The notes under the pieces were generated by a model. The model saw only the letters and a program-made list of their open reading frames with translations, was not told the DNA's origin and did not search any database. A stretch of 51,239 bases of DNA, from contig AGIQ01000016.1 of NCBI GenBank assembly GCA_000230935.2, positions 1-51,239 on the forward strand. Direction: 5' to 3'. Within the stretch, counting starts at the first letter, position 1. Each line of letters starts with the position of its first letter. This document shows positions 14,315 to 22,287 of this stretch, piece after piece. The DNA comes from Mycolicibacterium rhodesiae JS60 (GTDB lineage: Bacteria > Actinomycetota > Actinomycetes > Mycobacteriales > Mycobacteriaceae). The position numbers and the translations under genes were made by a program.

Positions 14315-14428
14315 AATGTGGACGAGTCTACCGCGAACGCCATCACAAAATTTGTCGGTGGGCATGCCTAGCGTCGATCTTGCGCAGAAAGGCTAGAGCC
14401 GATTCGTACCTCTGACGAGTTCGCGACC

Positions 14429-15142
14429 GTGCGGCGACTCATCGCCGAAGGTGTGAACGACTGCGAGATCGCTCGCCGGACGGGCGTACCCCGACCGACC
14501 GTCAGAGATTGGCGCTGCAGACCACCGATGAAAGGCCGACGGCCGACGGCTGACGCCCCGTGCGGCACTGTTCATGACTTCGCTGGGCTACCCACGAAGC
14601 AGTACTGCTACCTTCTCGGCCTGTATCTCGGGGATGGCTGCATCTCGAGAATGCGCCGGGTGTGGAAGCTCCGAATCTCGTTGGACAAGAAGTATCCCGG
14701 CATCATCGACAGCTGCCGGAGCGCCATCAATGCGGTGATGCCGGGGCAGGATGCCTCGATAGATTGGCAACCCAAAGGATGCGCTGTCGTCGGCCTCTAC
14801 TCCAAACATTGGCCATGCCTGTTCCCCCAACACGGCCCCGGCGTCAAACACCGCAGGCCGATCACATTGGAGCCGTGGCAGGAGCGGCTCGTGGAACAAG
14901 CGCCGGAAGACTTCATTCGCGGACTGATCCACAGTGATGGCTGCCGCGTCATCGCCAACGATCGGGGCGTGAAGAGCATCCGCTACCACTTCACCAATCA
15001 CTCAGAAGACATCCTCGGCCTCTTCACCGGAACCCTCGATCGGCTCGGCATCCCGTGGACCCGGTCGACCAAGTACGTCGTCTCGATCTACCGCAAGGCA
15101 GCCACCGCGCGGCTCGACGAATTCATTGGACCGAAGTGCTGA
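14429..15142 (+). CDS. HTH / LAGLIDADG-like DNA-binding protein
   Basis: In this 237-residue frame, residues about 2-30 form a helix-turn-helix (LIAEGVNDCEIARRTGVPRP then TVRDWR). Two LAGLIDADG-type helices follow, YLLGLYLGDGC (61-71) and FIRGLIHSDGC (162-172), each ending in an acidic Asp. The C-terminus is YRKAATARLDEF. Single-chain LAGLIDADG proteins have this two-motif layout and are homing endonucleases or regulators derived from them; here the gene is free-standing, with no intron or intein. The first usable start is the GTG at 14429, but the frame is open further upstream (residues like TSDEFAT would complete the HTH), so the true start may be a rarer codon. It begins 115 bases from the tRNA 5' end, divergently. 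Confidence 0.75.
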   Translation: MRRLIAEGVNDCEIARRTGVPRPTVRDWRCRPPMKGRRPTADAPCGTVHDFAGLPTKQYCYLLGLYLGDGCISRMRRVWKLRISLDKKYPGIIDSCRSAINAVMPGQDASIDWQPKGCAVVGLYSKHWPCLFPQHGPGVKHRRPITLEPWQERLVEQAPEDFIRGLIHSDGCRVIANDRGVKSIRYHFTNHSEDILGLFTGTLDRLGIPWTRSTKYVVSIYRKAATARLDEFIGPKC

Positions 15143-15191
15143 GCATCACGCACCGGTGAACCCATAACCGCTGGCACGGTACCGTCGTGGT

Positions 15192-15584
15192 GTGTCCACA
15201 CCGCGCCGCCGCAGGTTCGGCCTGATCATCTTGGTGATCATCGCCGCATCCGGCTGCCTGGCGCTGGGCTGGTGGCAGTGGAGCAGATTCGAGTCGACGT
15301 CGGGCACCTTCCAGAACCTCGGCTACGCCCTGCAATGGCCGATGTTCGCGGGGTTTTGTGTGTACGCCTACCGGAAGTTCATCCGTTTTGAAGAAACTCC
15401 CCCAGCAGCGCCGTCCTTATCGGAGTCGATCACCGAGATCCCGGCCGGACTGCTGCCCGAACGGCCCACGGCCCAGACCACTTCCGATGAGCTCGACCCC
15501 GCCATGCGCGAATACAACGCCTACCTTGCCGAGCTGGCCCGGGCCGACAAGGCCCAAGACGATCAGAACAGGACCACCGCATGA
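15192..15584 (+). CDS. LprD-like membrane protein
   Basis: This 130-residue protein starts at GTG 15192: basic N-terminus STPRRRRFG, a hydrophobic stretch with a lipobox-like AASGC, a second hydrophobic segment (ALQWPMFAGFCVYAY), then a soluble acidic tail. Its position immediately before a DUF3817 gene with a four-base ATGA overlap matches M. tuberculosis lprD (Rv1343c) and Rv1342c. The lipobox lacks the usual Leu at -3 and the WWQW segment follows closely, so it may be a simple two-pass membrane protein rather than a true lipoprotein. Function unknown. Confidence 0.72.
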   Translation: MSTPRRRRFGLIILVIIAASGCLALGWWQWSRFESTSGTFQNLGYALQWPMFAGFCVYAYRKFIRFEETPPAAPSLSESITEIPAGLLPERPTAQTTSDELDPAMREYNAYLAELARADKAQDDQNRTTA

Positions 15585-15940
15585 CCGCACCCGAGTCGCC
15601 CAAAGCAGACGAGCAGACGGGCGTCCCGAACGACACGATCCGCAAAGCCCTCAACGGCTACCGGGTTCTGGCCTGGACGACGGGCATCTGGCTGATCGCG
15701 CTCTGCTACGAAATGGTGCTGAAGTATGTCGTGAAGGTCGACGACCCGCCGACCTGGATCGGCATCGTGCACGGCTGGGTCTACTTCGTCTACCTGCTGT
15801 TCACCGCCAACCTCGCGGTCAAGGTGCGCTGGCCGATCGCGAAGACCATCGGCGTGCTGCTGGCCGGCACCATCCCGCTGCTGGGCATCATCGTCGAGCA
15901 GGTGCAGACCCGGGAATTGAAGACCCGGTTCAACCTCTGA
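15581..15940 (+). CDS. DUF3817 membrane protein (Rv1342c-like)
   Basis: This 119-residue protein has three to four membrane segments and the DUF3817 pattern (LNGYRVLAWTTGIWLIAL; IGIVHGWVYFVYLLF; GTIPLLGIIVEQVQ). It overlaps the preceding gene (ATGA) and its 3' end overlaps the convergent MFS gene by 11 bases. The gene pair is conserved in mycobacteria next to rdgB; here three additional transcription units lie in between. A second DUF3817 gene is at 41375-41749. No biochemical role is established. Confidence 0.8.
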   Translation: MTAPESPKADEQTGVPNDTIRKALNGYRVLAWTTGIWLIALCYEMVLKYVVKVDDPPTWIGIVHGWVYFVYLLFTANLAVKVRWPIAKTIGVLLAGTIPLLGIIVEQVQTRELKTRFNL

Positions 15941-17384
15941 CCAGCGGGTCGTCGGAGAGCTCGAGCTCCTCGGGCGACCACTCCTCGGCGGCCTCGGCCC
16001 CGGCTGGGATCGTCAGTGCGACAACCGCGGCCAGCGCCGCGACGCCGGCGGCGATGAGCAGTGCGATCCGCAGACCCTGCAGCGACGGCACCGCGTGCCC
16101 GGCGTGGGTGATCGTCATTGTCGCGAGCACCACACCGATCACCGCGCTGGATATCGCCGTGCCCAACGACCTGGCGAGAGCGTTGATTCCGTTGGCGGCC
16201 GCCGTCTCGGAGACGGGCACCGCGGCGTTGATCAGGGCAGGCAGCGACGAATACGCGAAGCCCACCCCGAGACTGATCGCGACGTTGACCACCATCACCG
16301 CCGCCGGACTACCGAGCAACCACACCGCGCCCAGGTAGGCGGCCGCGATGATCGCCGCACCGCAGACCAAGGTGAACTTGGCTCCGCGGCGACCGGCCAC
16401 CCGCGCCGCGATCGGGGACGCCACCATCATCGCCAGGCCGCCTGGCGCCAGCCACAAACCCGCTTGCAGCATCGACTGCCCCAGGCCGTATCCGGTTCCC
16501 GTGGGCAGCTCGAGCACCTGCGGCGCGACCAGCGATAGCGCGAACATCGAAAAGCACACCAAGATCGCCGCGACGTTGGTGGTCAGGACCGGCCGGCGCA
16601 ACGTCGTCCGCAGATCGACCATCGGCGCCGTGGTCCGGAACTGCCAACGGGCGAAGACGGCGAACACCACGACGGAGACGACGAACAACGACAGCGTCGT
16701 CGAACTCGTCCACCCCCAGGTCGAACCCTTCGAGATCGGCAGGAGCAGCGTCACCAACCCGGTGGTCAGCAAGACGAAGCCCAACGGGTCGAACCGGTCG
16801 GCCGAGGTGGCCGGAATGTCGGGCACCAGGAAATGGAACAGCAGCATCGCCGTGACGCCGAGAACGCTTGCGCCCCAGAACAATGTGTGCCAGTCGGCTT
16901 TCTGGGCGATCACCGCAGACAGCGGCAGCCCCAGCGCACCACCGACCCCCAGCGACGAACTGATCAATCCCATCGCCGAGCCGACCCGGTCGGCCGGTAT
17001 CGAGGCCCGCAGCACGCTGATCGAAAGCGGGATGATCGGGATGCCGAAGCCCTGCAGCCCGCGCCCGACGATGAACGGCAGCAGCGAGCTCGTCATCGCG
17101 GCGATCAACGACCCGACCGTCAGCGTGGCCGCACACACCATCAGCATCGGCTTGGGCCCGTACATGTCGCCGAGCCGGCCAAAGACTGGTGTGGTCACCG
17201 CGGCGGTCAGCAAGGTCACCGTGATCGCCCACGACGCGTTGTCCGGGCTGGTGTGCAGCAGCGTCGGAAGCTCCGGAATCAGGGGGATCATCAGCGTCTG
17301 CATCAGCGACACGCTGATGCCCGCAGCCGCCAACACGGCGATCAAAACCCCGGGGTGCCCCACCCGGACCGAGTGACGACCCAT
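15930..17384 (-). CDS. MFS drug exporter, DHA2 (14-TM) family
   Basis: This 484-residue protein has about 14 hydrophobic segments. Motif A is seen as GRLGDMYGPKPML after the second segment, and a motif-C-like LGVGGALGLPLSAVI in the fifth. These features match the EmrB/QacA (DHA2) group, which expels drugs and other hydrophobic compounds using the proton gradient. The acidic C-terminal tail (EEWSPEELELSDD) is cytoplasmic. The start ATG at 17384 is preceded by GATG rather than a strong ribosome-binding site. It is not part of the syntenic block known from M. tuberculosis at this place. No dedicated regulator lies adjacent; a TetR gene is about 2 kb upstream. Substrate unknown. Confidence 0.85.
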   Translation of the reverse strand: MGRHSVRVGHPGVLIAVLAAAGISVSLMQTLMIPLIPELPTLLHTSPDNASWAITVTLLTAAVTTPVFGRLGDMYGPKPMLMVCAATLTVGSLIAAMTSSLLPFIVGRGLQGFGIPIIPLSISVLRASIPADRVGSAMGLISSSLGVGGALGLPLSAVIAQKADWHTLFWGASVLGVTAMLLFHFLVPDIPATSADRFDPLGFVLLTTGLVTLLLPISKGSTWGWTSSTTLSLFVVSVVVFAVFARWQFRTTAPMVDLRTTLRRPVLTTNVAAILVCFSMFALSLVAPQVLELPTGTGYGLGQSMLQAGLWLAPGGLAMMVASPIAARVAGRRGAKFTLVCGAAIIAAAYLGAVWLLGSPAAVMVVNVAISLGVGFAYSSLPALINAAVPVSETAAANGINALARSLGTAISSAVIGVVLATMTITHAGHAVPSLQGLRIALLIAAGVAALAAVVALTIPAGAEAAEEWSPEELELSDDPLVRG

Positions 17385-17458
17385 CCGGGCATCATGACAC
17401 AGTTAGATGCGCTAGAAAAATGCCGCAGATTTTCGTTAGACCAGCGGGGTCGGCGCAA

Positions 17459-17746
17459 CTAGATGCTCAGATACATCGCACTGAGGACGACGCACGTCGC
17501 AGCGCACCACCCGAAAAACGTCCGTTGTAGCCAGGGGGCGGCCTCCCGCAGTTCCATGAAGGAGTGGCCGACCACGGCGATCTTGCCGAAAGTGAGGACC
17601 AGGATGCTGACGGTGATGATGTCAAATCCGAGGCCGGCGATTCTGTGGTCGGCACCCATCCACCAGGACGCGGCGGTGAGCACCATAAGAACGCCCCAAG
17701 CGCCGACGACGTGAACCGTGGAGTTGTTGTGACTCGTCGCCGTCAT
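17459..17746 (-). CDS. Cytochrome c oxidase subunit IV-like protein
   Basis: This 95-residue protein has three membrane segments: WGVLMVLTAASWWMG, ITVSILVLTFGKIAVVGHSFMELREA and FFGWCAATCVVLSAMYLSI. The pattern FGKIAVVGHSFMELR is typical of prokaryotic COX4 and NorF-type proteins. The ATG at 17746 overlaps the stop of the upstream subunit-III-like gene (TGATG), so they are co-translated. These small subunits stabilise haem-copper oxidase complexes. No catalytic subunit I or II is encoded nearby, so the partner is unknown. Confidence 0.78.
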   Translation of the reverse strand: MTATSHNNSTVHVVGAWGVLMVLTAASWWMGADHRIAGLGFDIITVSILVLTFGKIAVVGHSFMELREAAPWLQRTFFGWCAATCVVLSAMYLSI

Positions 17747-18390
17747 CAGCCGGTCCGTCCCATCAAGTAGAAGAGCGCGAGCAGAACCAGCCAGAGCAGG
17801 TCGACCATGTGCCAGTAGCTGGAGCAGTTTTCGATAAATCTGGCCTGCGCGAAGGTTGGTGTGCCGCAAACAGTTTTGGCACTGCCCCTCATGAACCACA
17901 GCAGTGTCATGGCGATCAGGACGTGGACCAGGTGAATCCCGGTGAGCACGAAGTACATCTGAAAGAACGTGTCAGTCCGGGGTGTGCGCCCCTGGGACAG
18001 TTCATGCGACCATTCGAAATACTTGTTGACCACGAACGCGGCGCCGGCAACACCAGCGAGAGCGAAAAGCCTTCGTGTCTGCGCGATGAGGCCCAACCGG
18101 ACCCGCTGGACACCGAGTGCGACAAACAGCGACGCCGACAGGAGAAAGAACGTGTTAAGGATGCCGGCAGACATGGTGATCGCCGAGTGTCCCGCGGCGA
18201 ACGCCTGGCGGTTGTGCGGCCACTGGTACATGAACGTGATGAAGTAGACGGTGAAGACGCCAAGGTCGGTCAGGATCAGCGCCCAGATCCCGGCTTCGCC
18301 CGGCACCCAGGTGCGCGCGGCCACCGCCTGTTCCCGCGACACCGGGACTTCCGACGTTGAACCTGTTGTGTGCATGTCGATCAGCGACAT
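17746..18390 (-). CDS. Cytochrome c oxidase subunit III-like protein (NorE type)
   Basis: This 214-residue protein has five membrane segments. Recognisable heme-copper subunit III features are WALILTDLGVFTVYFI, KYFEWSHEL and the GIHLVHVLIAMTLLW segment, ending in YWHMVDLLWLVLLALFYL. The five-segment form resembles NorE and CtaE-like proteins. GGGAG lies 8 bases upstream of the ATG at 18390, and only three bases separate it from the upstream gene. Subunit III supports turnover of subunit I of oxidases or NO reductases. The gene lies in a TetR-headed run with a membrane protein and a subunit-IV-like gene, without subunits I or II. Confidence 0.82.
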   Translation of the reverse strand: MSLIDMHTTGSTSEVPVSREQAVAARTWVPGEAGIWALILTDLGVFTVYFITFMYQWPHNRQAFAAGHSAITMSAGILNTFFLLSASLFVALGVQRVRLGLIAQTRRLFALAGVAGAAFVVNKYFEWSHELSQGRTPRTDTFFQMYFVLTGIHLVHVLIAMTLLWFMRGSAKTVCGTPTFAQARFIENCSSYWHMVDLLWLVLLALFYLMGRTG

Positions 18391-18393
18391 TGT

Positions 18394-19188
18394 CTAGGCT
18401 CCCATCGCCTGAGCAACCGCTTCCGCCCGCTGCGGCGGATAGATGCCGAACTCACTTCCCCGTTCGAGGCCCTCGATCGCGCTGAGCTGTTCTTGCCGCT
18501 TGATGGCTTTGCGGGCAAGGACGTCGATGATGACCAGCCAGACGAAGAACTCGCTGATCGGCAGCCACATCGCGGGAACACCCGCATAGGAGAACGGGCC
18601 GTCCTTGAAGAAGATGATCAGCAGGCCGACCGACCAGCACATGACGGATCCGAACGTGACGAACGCAGCCCACCGCGGAAAGACCTGGCACTCGGGCGGA
18701 TTGAGCAGGATGCCCAAGGCCCAGGCGACCGCCCACACGATGTACACCGAAATCGTGAACAGGAAGCCGAACCAGCCGACATCCCAGAGCTGTTGGGTGA
18801 TCTCTGGGCTGACTTGTCCGGCACGGAAGGCCGCGACCGACCAGAACAGCGTGTCGAACATGAAGAAGGTCAGGCCCGTCGCGACACAGATCAATTGAGT
18901 GAAAGTCAGCACCGGGAAACGCGATTCGGTCCGGTAGGTCCAGACGGTCAGTGCGGCGACCCAGGCGCCCCAGAGCCCGCAGCCGGCGATCATCAGTAGG
19001 CAACCCACCAGCATTCCCGTGCCGTGGTCGACGAGCCAGTCCGACAACTGTTGGGCCGTCCAACTGGGACTCGGAGTGGGCAGCATCCGTGCGCACACCA
19101 ACCAGCCGACCAGGTACATGACCGTCATCAGCGGGCCGCCGGTCCACAGCGCCCATCGATGCATGCTGGGCACAAACCGCTGTTCCAT
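18394..19188 (-). CDS. Polytopic membrane protein of unknown function
   Basis: This 264-residue protein has about six to seven membrane segments (LMTVMYLVGWLVCA; MLVGCLLMIAGCGLWGAW; LICVATGLTFFMFDTLFW; WFGFLFTISVYIVWAVAWALG; FVTFGSVMCWSVGLLIIFF; FFVWLVIIDVLA) and a soluble C-terminus. The many Trp and Phe and the conserved acidic residues near the membrane resemble respiratory or redox-related membrane proteins, but few histidines are present, so it is not an obvious haem-binding subunit I. ATG 19188 is chosen; TTG 19215 and GTG 19197 are also in frame. It is the first gene after a TetR regulator and precedes the oxidase-like subunits by three bases. Confidence 0.68.
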   Translation of the reverse strand: MEQRFVPSMHRWALWTGGPLMTVMYLVGWLVCARMLPTPSPSWTAQQLSDWLVDHGTGMLVGCLLMIAGCGLWGAWVAALTVWTYRTESRFPVLTFTQLICVATGLTFFMFDTLFWSVAAFRAGQVSPEITQQLWDVGWFGFLFTISVYIVWAVAWALGILLNPPECQVFPRWAAFVTFGSVMCWSVGLLIIFFKDGPFSYAGVPAMWLPISEFFVWLVIIDVLARKAIKRQEQLSAIEGLERGSEFGIYPPQRAEAVAQAMGA

Positions 19189-19298
19189 GATCGCCACCGT
19201 ACCGGCGTCCGACAAATGATGTCAACTGTCATGTGTCGGCGCGCGATAACTCCCACGCATGGAGATGACAGGTACGGCCGGATGCCCGGGAACCGCGA

Positions 19299-19910
19299 TT
19301 AGCCGCGTTTGGTTGTGCGCTTGCGGGAGAACATGATTGACGGCAGCAGGAAGTCGGCGACGTAGGCCTCCTCGTGCGTCGCATCCCCAGGCGGCTGATT
19401 GATCAGCGCGAGGTAGACCACGCGGATCCAGTCGACGATTTCATCGCGGGTCTTATCGGTGCGGAGGACGCCCGCTTCCTCGCCGCGGTCGAAGATCGGG
19501 CCGAGGAGGTTCGCGACGATGGCGTGGATCTCGGGGAAATCACCGGTGACCACATCCCTCACTCGATCAGCGGGGCCGGTCGTGAAGATGTTCATCAACT
19601 CGGGGTCGTTTCGGGCTTTGTCCACTGCAGCCAAGGAAGTCTCGACGAAGGCGTCTTCGAAGGAACGCCGCGTCGTCGCCGGCTTGATCTCGTCGGCGAT
19701 CTCCTGGATTCGCCGCACCAGCACGGCGTCGACCAGATCCTCGCGAGATGACACATAGCTGTACAACGTCTGCCTGGGAATGCCAACCGCTCGGGCAATG
19801 TCCGCCATCGTGGTGCGGCTGACGCCGTAGTGGAGGAAGTTCTTGCGGCTGGCAGCGATGACCTCGGCGGGAATGTCGCTTCGCGAGCGACGGCCGTCTT
19901 GAACGGTCAT
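19299..19910 (-). CDS. TetR-family transcriptional regulator
   Basis: This 203-residue protein has an N-terminal helix-turn-helix of the TetR type (residues about 10-55: IPAEVIAASRKNFLHYGVSR, TTMADIARAVGIPRQTLYSY) followed by a helical ligand-binding and dimerisation domain. GGAGG is seven bases before the ATG at 19910. It lies upstream of, and in the same direction as, the membrane protein and oxidase-like subunit genes, with an 110-base gap, and probably controls them and itself. An inverted repeat in front of the gene is a candidate operator. The ligand is unknown. Confidence 0.85.
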   Translation of the reverse strand: MTVQDGRRSRSDIPAEVIAASRKNFLHYGVSRTTMADIARAVGIPRQTLYSYVSSREDLVDAVLVRRIQEIADEIKPATTRRSFEDAFVETSLAAVDKARNDPELMNIFTTGPADRVRDVVTGDFPEIHAIVANLLGPIFDRGEEAGVLRTDKTRDEIVDWIRVVYLALINQPPGDATHEEAYVADFLLPSIMFSRKRTTKRG

Positions 19911-19932
19911 GGTGGGGCCTCCGACAGATGAC

Positions 19933-19956
19933 AAGGTATGTCGCCGGTCATACCCT
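19933..19956. promoter_or_regulatory. Candidate TetR operator
   Basis: GGTATG, 8 bases, CATACC is a perfect 6-bp inverted repeat, extending to 7 of 8 positions when flanking bases are included. It lies 23 bases upstream of the TetR start codon, where an autoregulatory operator would be expected. Whether the same motif precedes the membrane protein gene was not evident. Confidence 0.4.
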
Positions 19957-19967
19957 ACGCGCGCTGC

Positions 19968-20567
19968 TCAGCTGGCCAGCGCGCGCAACGCCGGAATGAG
20001 CAACGCCAGCGCCCGACCGCGATGCGACGCCGCATCCTTCTCCGCGGGACTGAGCTCCGCGGCGCTGCGGGTCTCCCCCTCGGGAATGAACAGCGGGTCG
20101 TAACCGAAGCCGCCCGCACCGCGCGGTTTTCGCGCGATCACCCCGGGCCACTCCCCGCGCACCACCGCACAGTCGGCGTCGCCGGGACCGTAGACCAGTG
20201 CGCACGCCGACACGAACGCCGCTGCGCGCCGCTCGTCGGGCACATCGCGCAACTGCGCCAGCAGCAGATCGTTGTTAGCGCCGTCCTCGCCATGGACCCC
20301 GGCCCACCGCGCCGAGAGCACACCCGGCATGCCGTTGAGAGCCGCGACCGTGATCCCCGAGTCGTCGGCGACGGTCGGCAGGCCGGTGGCGGCGTAGCCG
20401 TCGCGCGCCTTGGCCAACGCGTTCTCCTCGAAGGTGGCGCCGGTCTCGGGTGTTTCGGCGAAGGGCGGCACATCGTCGAGCGAGACGAGGGTCAGCCCGG
20501 ATACGCCCGCGGCGTCGAGAACGCGGCGCAGCTCGGTCAGCTTCTTCGCGTTGCGGCTGGCGACCAA
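19968..20567 (-). CDS. rdgB: Non-canonical purine NTP pyrophosphatase (RdgB/HAM1)
   Basis: This 199-residue protein matches RdgB: VASRNAKKLTEL at the N-terminus, TFEENALAKARDGYAATG, VADDSGI and GVLSARWAG, and the C-terminal SHRGRAL. It hydrolyses dITP, ITP and XTP to monophosphates and keeps them out of DNA and RNA. The visible standard start is a TTG at 20567, which would remove a few residues that homologues have (LTRLL). An in-frame CTG at 20579, overlapping the rph stop as CTGA, would restore them and may be the true start. It follows rph directly on the same strand, as in M. tuberculosis (Rv1341). Confidence 0.93.
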   Translation of the reverse strand: MVASRNAKKLTELRRVLDAAGVSGLTLVSLDDVPPFAETPETGATFEENALAKARDGYAATGLPTVADDSGITVAALNGMPGVLSARWAGVHGEDGANNDLLLAQLRDVPDERRAAAFVSACALVYGPGDADCAVVRGEWPGVIARKPRGAGGFGYDPLFIPEGETRSAAELSPAEKDAASHRGRALALLIPALRALAS

Positions 20568-20575
20568 TAAACGAG

Positions 20576-21355
20576 TCAGGACCCGAACGCCTTCTTCGAC
20601 GGCGGACCTTCCGGCAGCACACCGGGATACGGCAGCTCGAGCGCTTCGCGCTGCACGGCGAAAAGTGTGTCGCAGGCGCCGAGCGCGGCGTCGAGCATCT
20701 TGTCCAGTGTCGAGCGCGGGAATGTCGCACCTTCACCGGTGCCCTGGATCTCGACGAGCGTTCCGGTGTCGGTGGCAACGACGTTCATGTCGACCTCGGC
20801 GCGCGAATCCTCCTCGTAGGGAAGGTCGACGCGCACCCGGCCGTCGACCACGCCGACGCTGACCGCGGCGATCGCACACGACAGCGGGCGCGGATCGGAC
20901 AGCTTGCCACCCGCGGCCAGATACGTGACCGCATCCGATAGCGCGACGTAGGCACCGGTGATCGCCGCAGTCCTGGTCCCGCCGTCGGCCTGCAGCACAT
21001 CGCAGTCGATGGCGATGGTGTTCTCCCCGAGCGCGGCAAGGTCGATGCAGGCGCGCAGCGAGCGGCCGACGAGCCGGCTGATCTCCTGGGTACGCCCGCC
21101 GACGCGGCCCTTCACCGATTCGCGATCCGAACGGGTGTGGGTGGCGCCGGGCAACATGGCGTACTCCGCGGTGAGCCAGCCCTGCCCCGAACCCTTGCGC
21201 CAGCGCGGCACGCCTTCGGTGACGCTGGCCGTGCACATCACCCGGGTTTCACCGAAGGCGACGAGCACCGAGCCGGCCGGATGCGAGGTGAATCCCCGGG
21301 TGATGGTGACCGGCCGCAGCTCGTCGTCAAGCCTGCCATCTTGTCGTCTGGACAC
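20576..21355 (-). CDS. rph: Ribonuclease PH
   Basis: This 259-residue protein has the RNase PH signature: RPVTITRGFTSHPAGSVLVAFG, RWRKGSGQGWLTAEYAMLPG, then DCDVLQADGGTRTAAITGA and MNVVATDTGTLVEIQGTGE. It is a phosphate-dependent 3'-5' exoribonuclease that trims tRNA 3' ends and forms a hexameric ring. The length is standard for the family. It is encoded between the Rv1339-type hydrolase and rdgB in the same orientation, as in M. tuberculosis (Rv1340). Nothing unusual was noticed. Confidence 0.96.
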   Translation of the reverse strand: MSRRQDGRLDDELRPVTITRGFTSHPAGSVLVAFGETRVMCTASVTEGVPRWRKGSGQGWLTAEYAMLPGATHTRSDRESVKGRVGGRTQEISRLVGRSLRACIDLAALGENTIAIDCDVLQADGGTRTAAITGAYVALSDAVTYLAAGGKLSDPRPLSCAIAAVSVGVVDGRVRVDLPYEEDSRAEVDMNVVATDTGTLVEIQGTGEGATFPRSTLDKMLDAALGACDTLFAVQREALELPYPGVLPEGPPSKKAFGS

Positions 21356-21456
21356 GTCGCAACCCTATCGGAGGGACGGGTAGGTCCCGAGGGTGCGTGA
21401 AGTGCTCGTCGCGACGGCGTGTCGGCGTGCGGACACGCACGCTCGCGAACGGCCGG

Positions 21457-22230
21457 TCAGTGTCGACGGACCTCGATAGTCTCCCCGCACACCACGGCGT
21501 GGACGGGTCCGTCGAACTCCGCCTTGGCCTCGCTGATCACGTCTTCGCGTGAAGTCCACGGCGGGATGTGGGTGAGCAACAGCTCACCGACACCCGCGCG
21601 CGCAGCCATCTGCCCCGCCTCGGTGCCGGAGAGATGCAGATGCGGCGGCCGCTCCGGTGCATGGGTCCAGGACGCCTCGCACAGGAAAACGTCTGCGCCG
21701 CTGGCTAACTCGACGAGCGACTCGCACACCCCGGTGTCACCGCTGTAGACCAGGGTGGCACCCGTCGGGTCGGTGATCCGCATGCCGAACGACTCGGTCG
21801 GATGCGTCACCAGTCGCGGCAGTACGTTCAGCGCACCGAACTGCACGGGTTGGCTGTCCTGCCAGTGATGGATGTCGAAGATGTCGGAGAAGTCGTCGAG
21901 CTCCCCGCCCATCGGCGACGACGCGGCGGCCAGCCGGCTCCAGGTGTCGCTCGGGCCGTACATCACCCCGCGGCCCTTGGCCGGGGTCGGGTGGTAGCGG
22001 CGCCAGACGAAGAGGCCGGGCAGATCCAGACAGTGGTCGGCATGCAGATGCGAGAGCAGGACGTGCACGTCATTGGGGTCGGCATAGCGTTGCAACGCGC
22101 CGAGGACCCCGCCACCGAAATCAAGGACGAGCGGTGGGGTATCCGGTGCTGTCAGCAGGTAACCAGACGCCGGCGAATCAGGTCCGACAACGCTGCCGGA
22201 GCAACCAAGGACGGTGATTCGCACAGCCAC
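21457..22230 (-). CDS. Metallo-beta-lactamase-fold hydrolase (Rv1339-like)
   Basis: This 257-residue protein has the MBL metal-binding motif HLHADHCLDLPG at about residues 60-70, a later DTGVCESL region and a final HIPPWTSRED. The M. tuberculosis counterpart Rv1339 has been described as a phosphodiesterase that degrades cyclic AMP; this gene occupies the same place beside murI and rph. A class III adenylate cyclase is also present in the window (44578-46182), but there is no direct linkage. It could otherwise be a tRNase-Z-like hydrolase by fold, but the genomic position argues for the Rv1339 type. Confidence 0.88.
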   Translation of the reverse strand: MAVRITVLGCSGSVVGPDSPASGYLLTAPDTPPLVLDFGGGVLGALQRYADPNDVHVLLSHLHADHCLDLPGLFVWRRYHPTPAKGRGVMYGPSDTWSRLAAASSPMGGELDDFSDIFDIHHWQDSQPVQFGALNVLPRLVTHPTESFGMRITDPTGATLVYSGDTGVCESLVELASGADVFLCEASWTHAPERPPHLHLSGTEAGQMAARAGVGELLLTHIPPWTSREDVISEAKAEFDGPVHAVVCGETIEVRRH

Positions 22231-22287
22231 TAGCTTGCCATGCCCAGATGCCGCAAGAGGAAAACATCACCGGTTTGGACATGAGAA

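Noticed and set aside
17385..17458. Possible riboswitch or leader before the MFS gene
   Set aside because: Only about 70 bases, on the 5' side of the gene, and no conserved secondary structure was seen.
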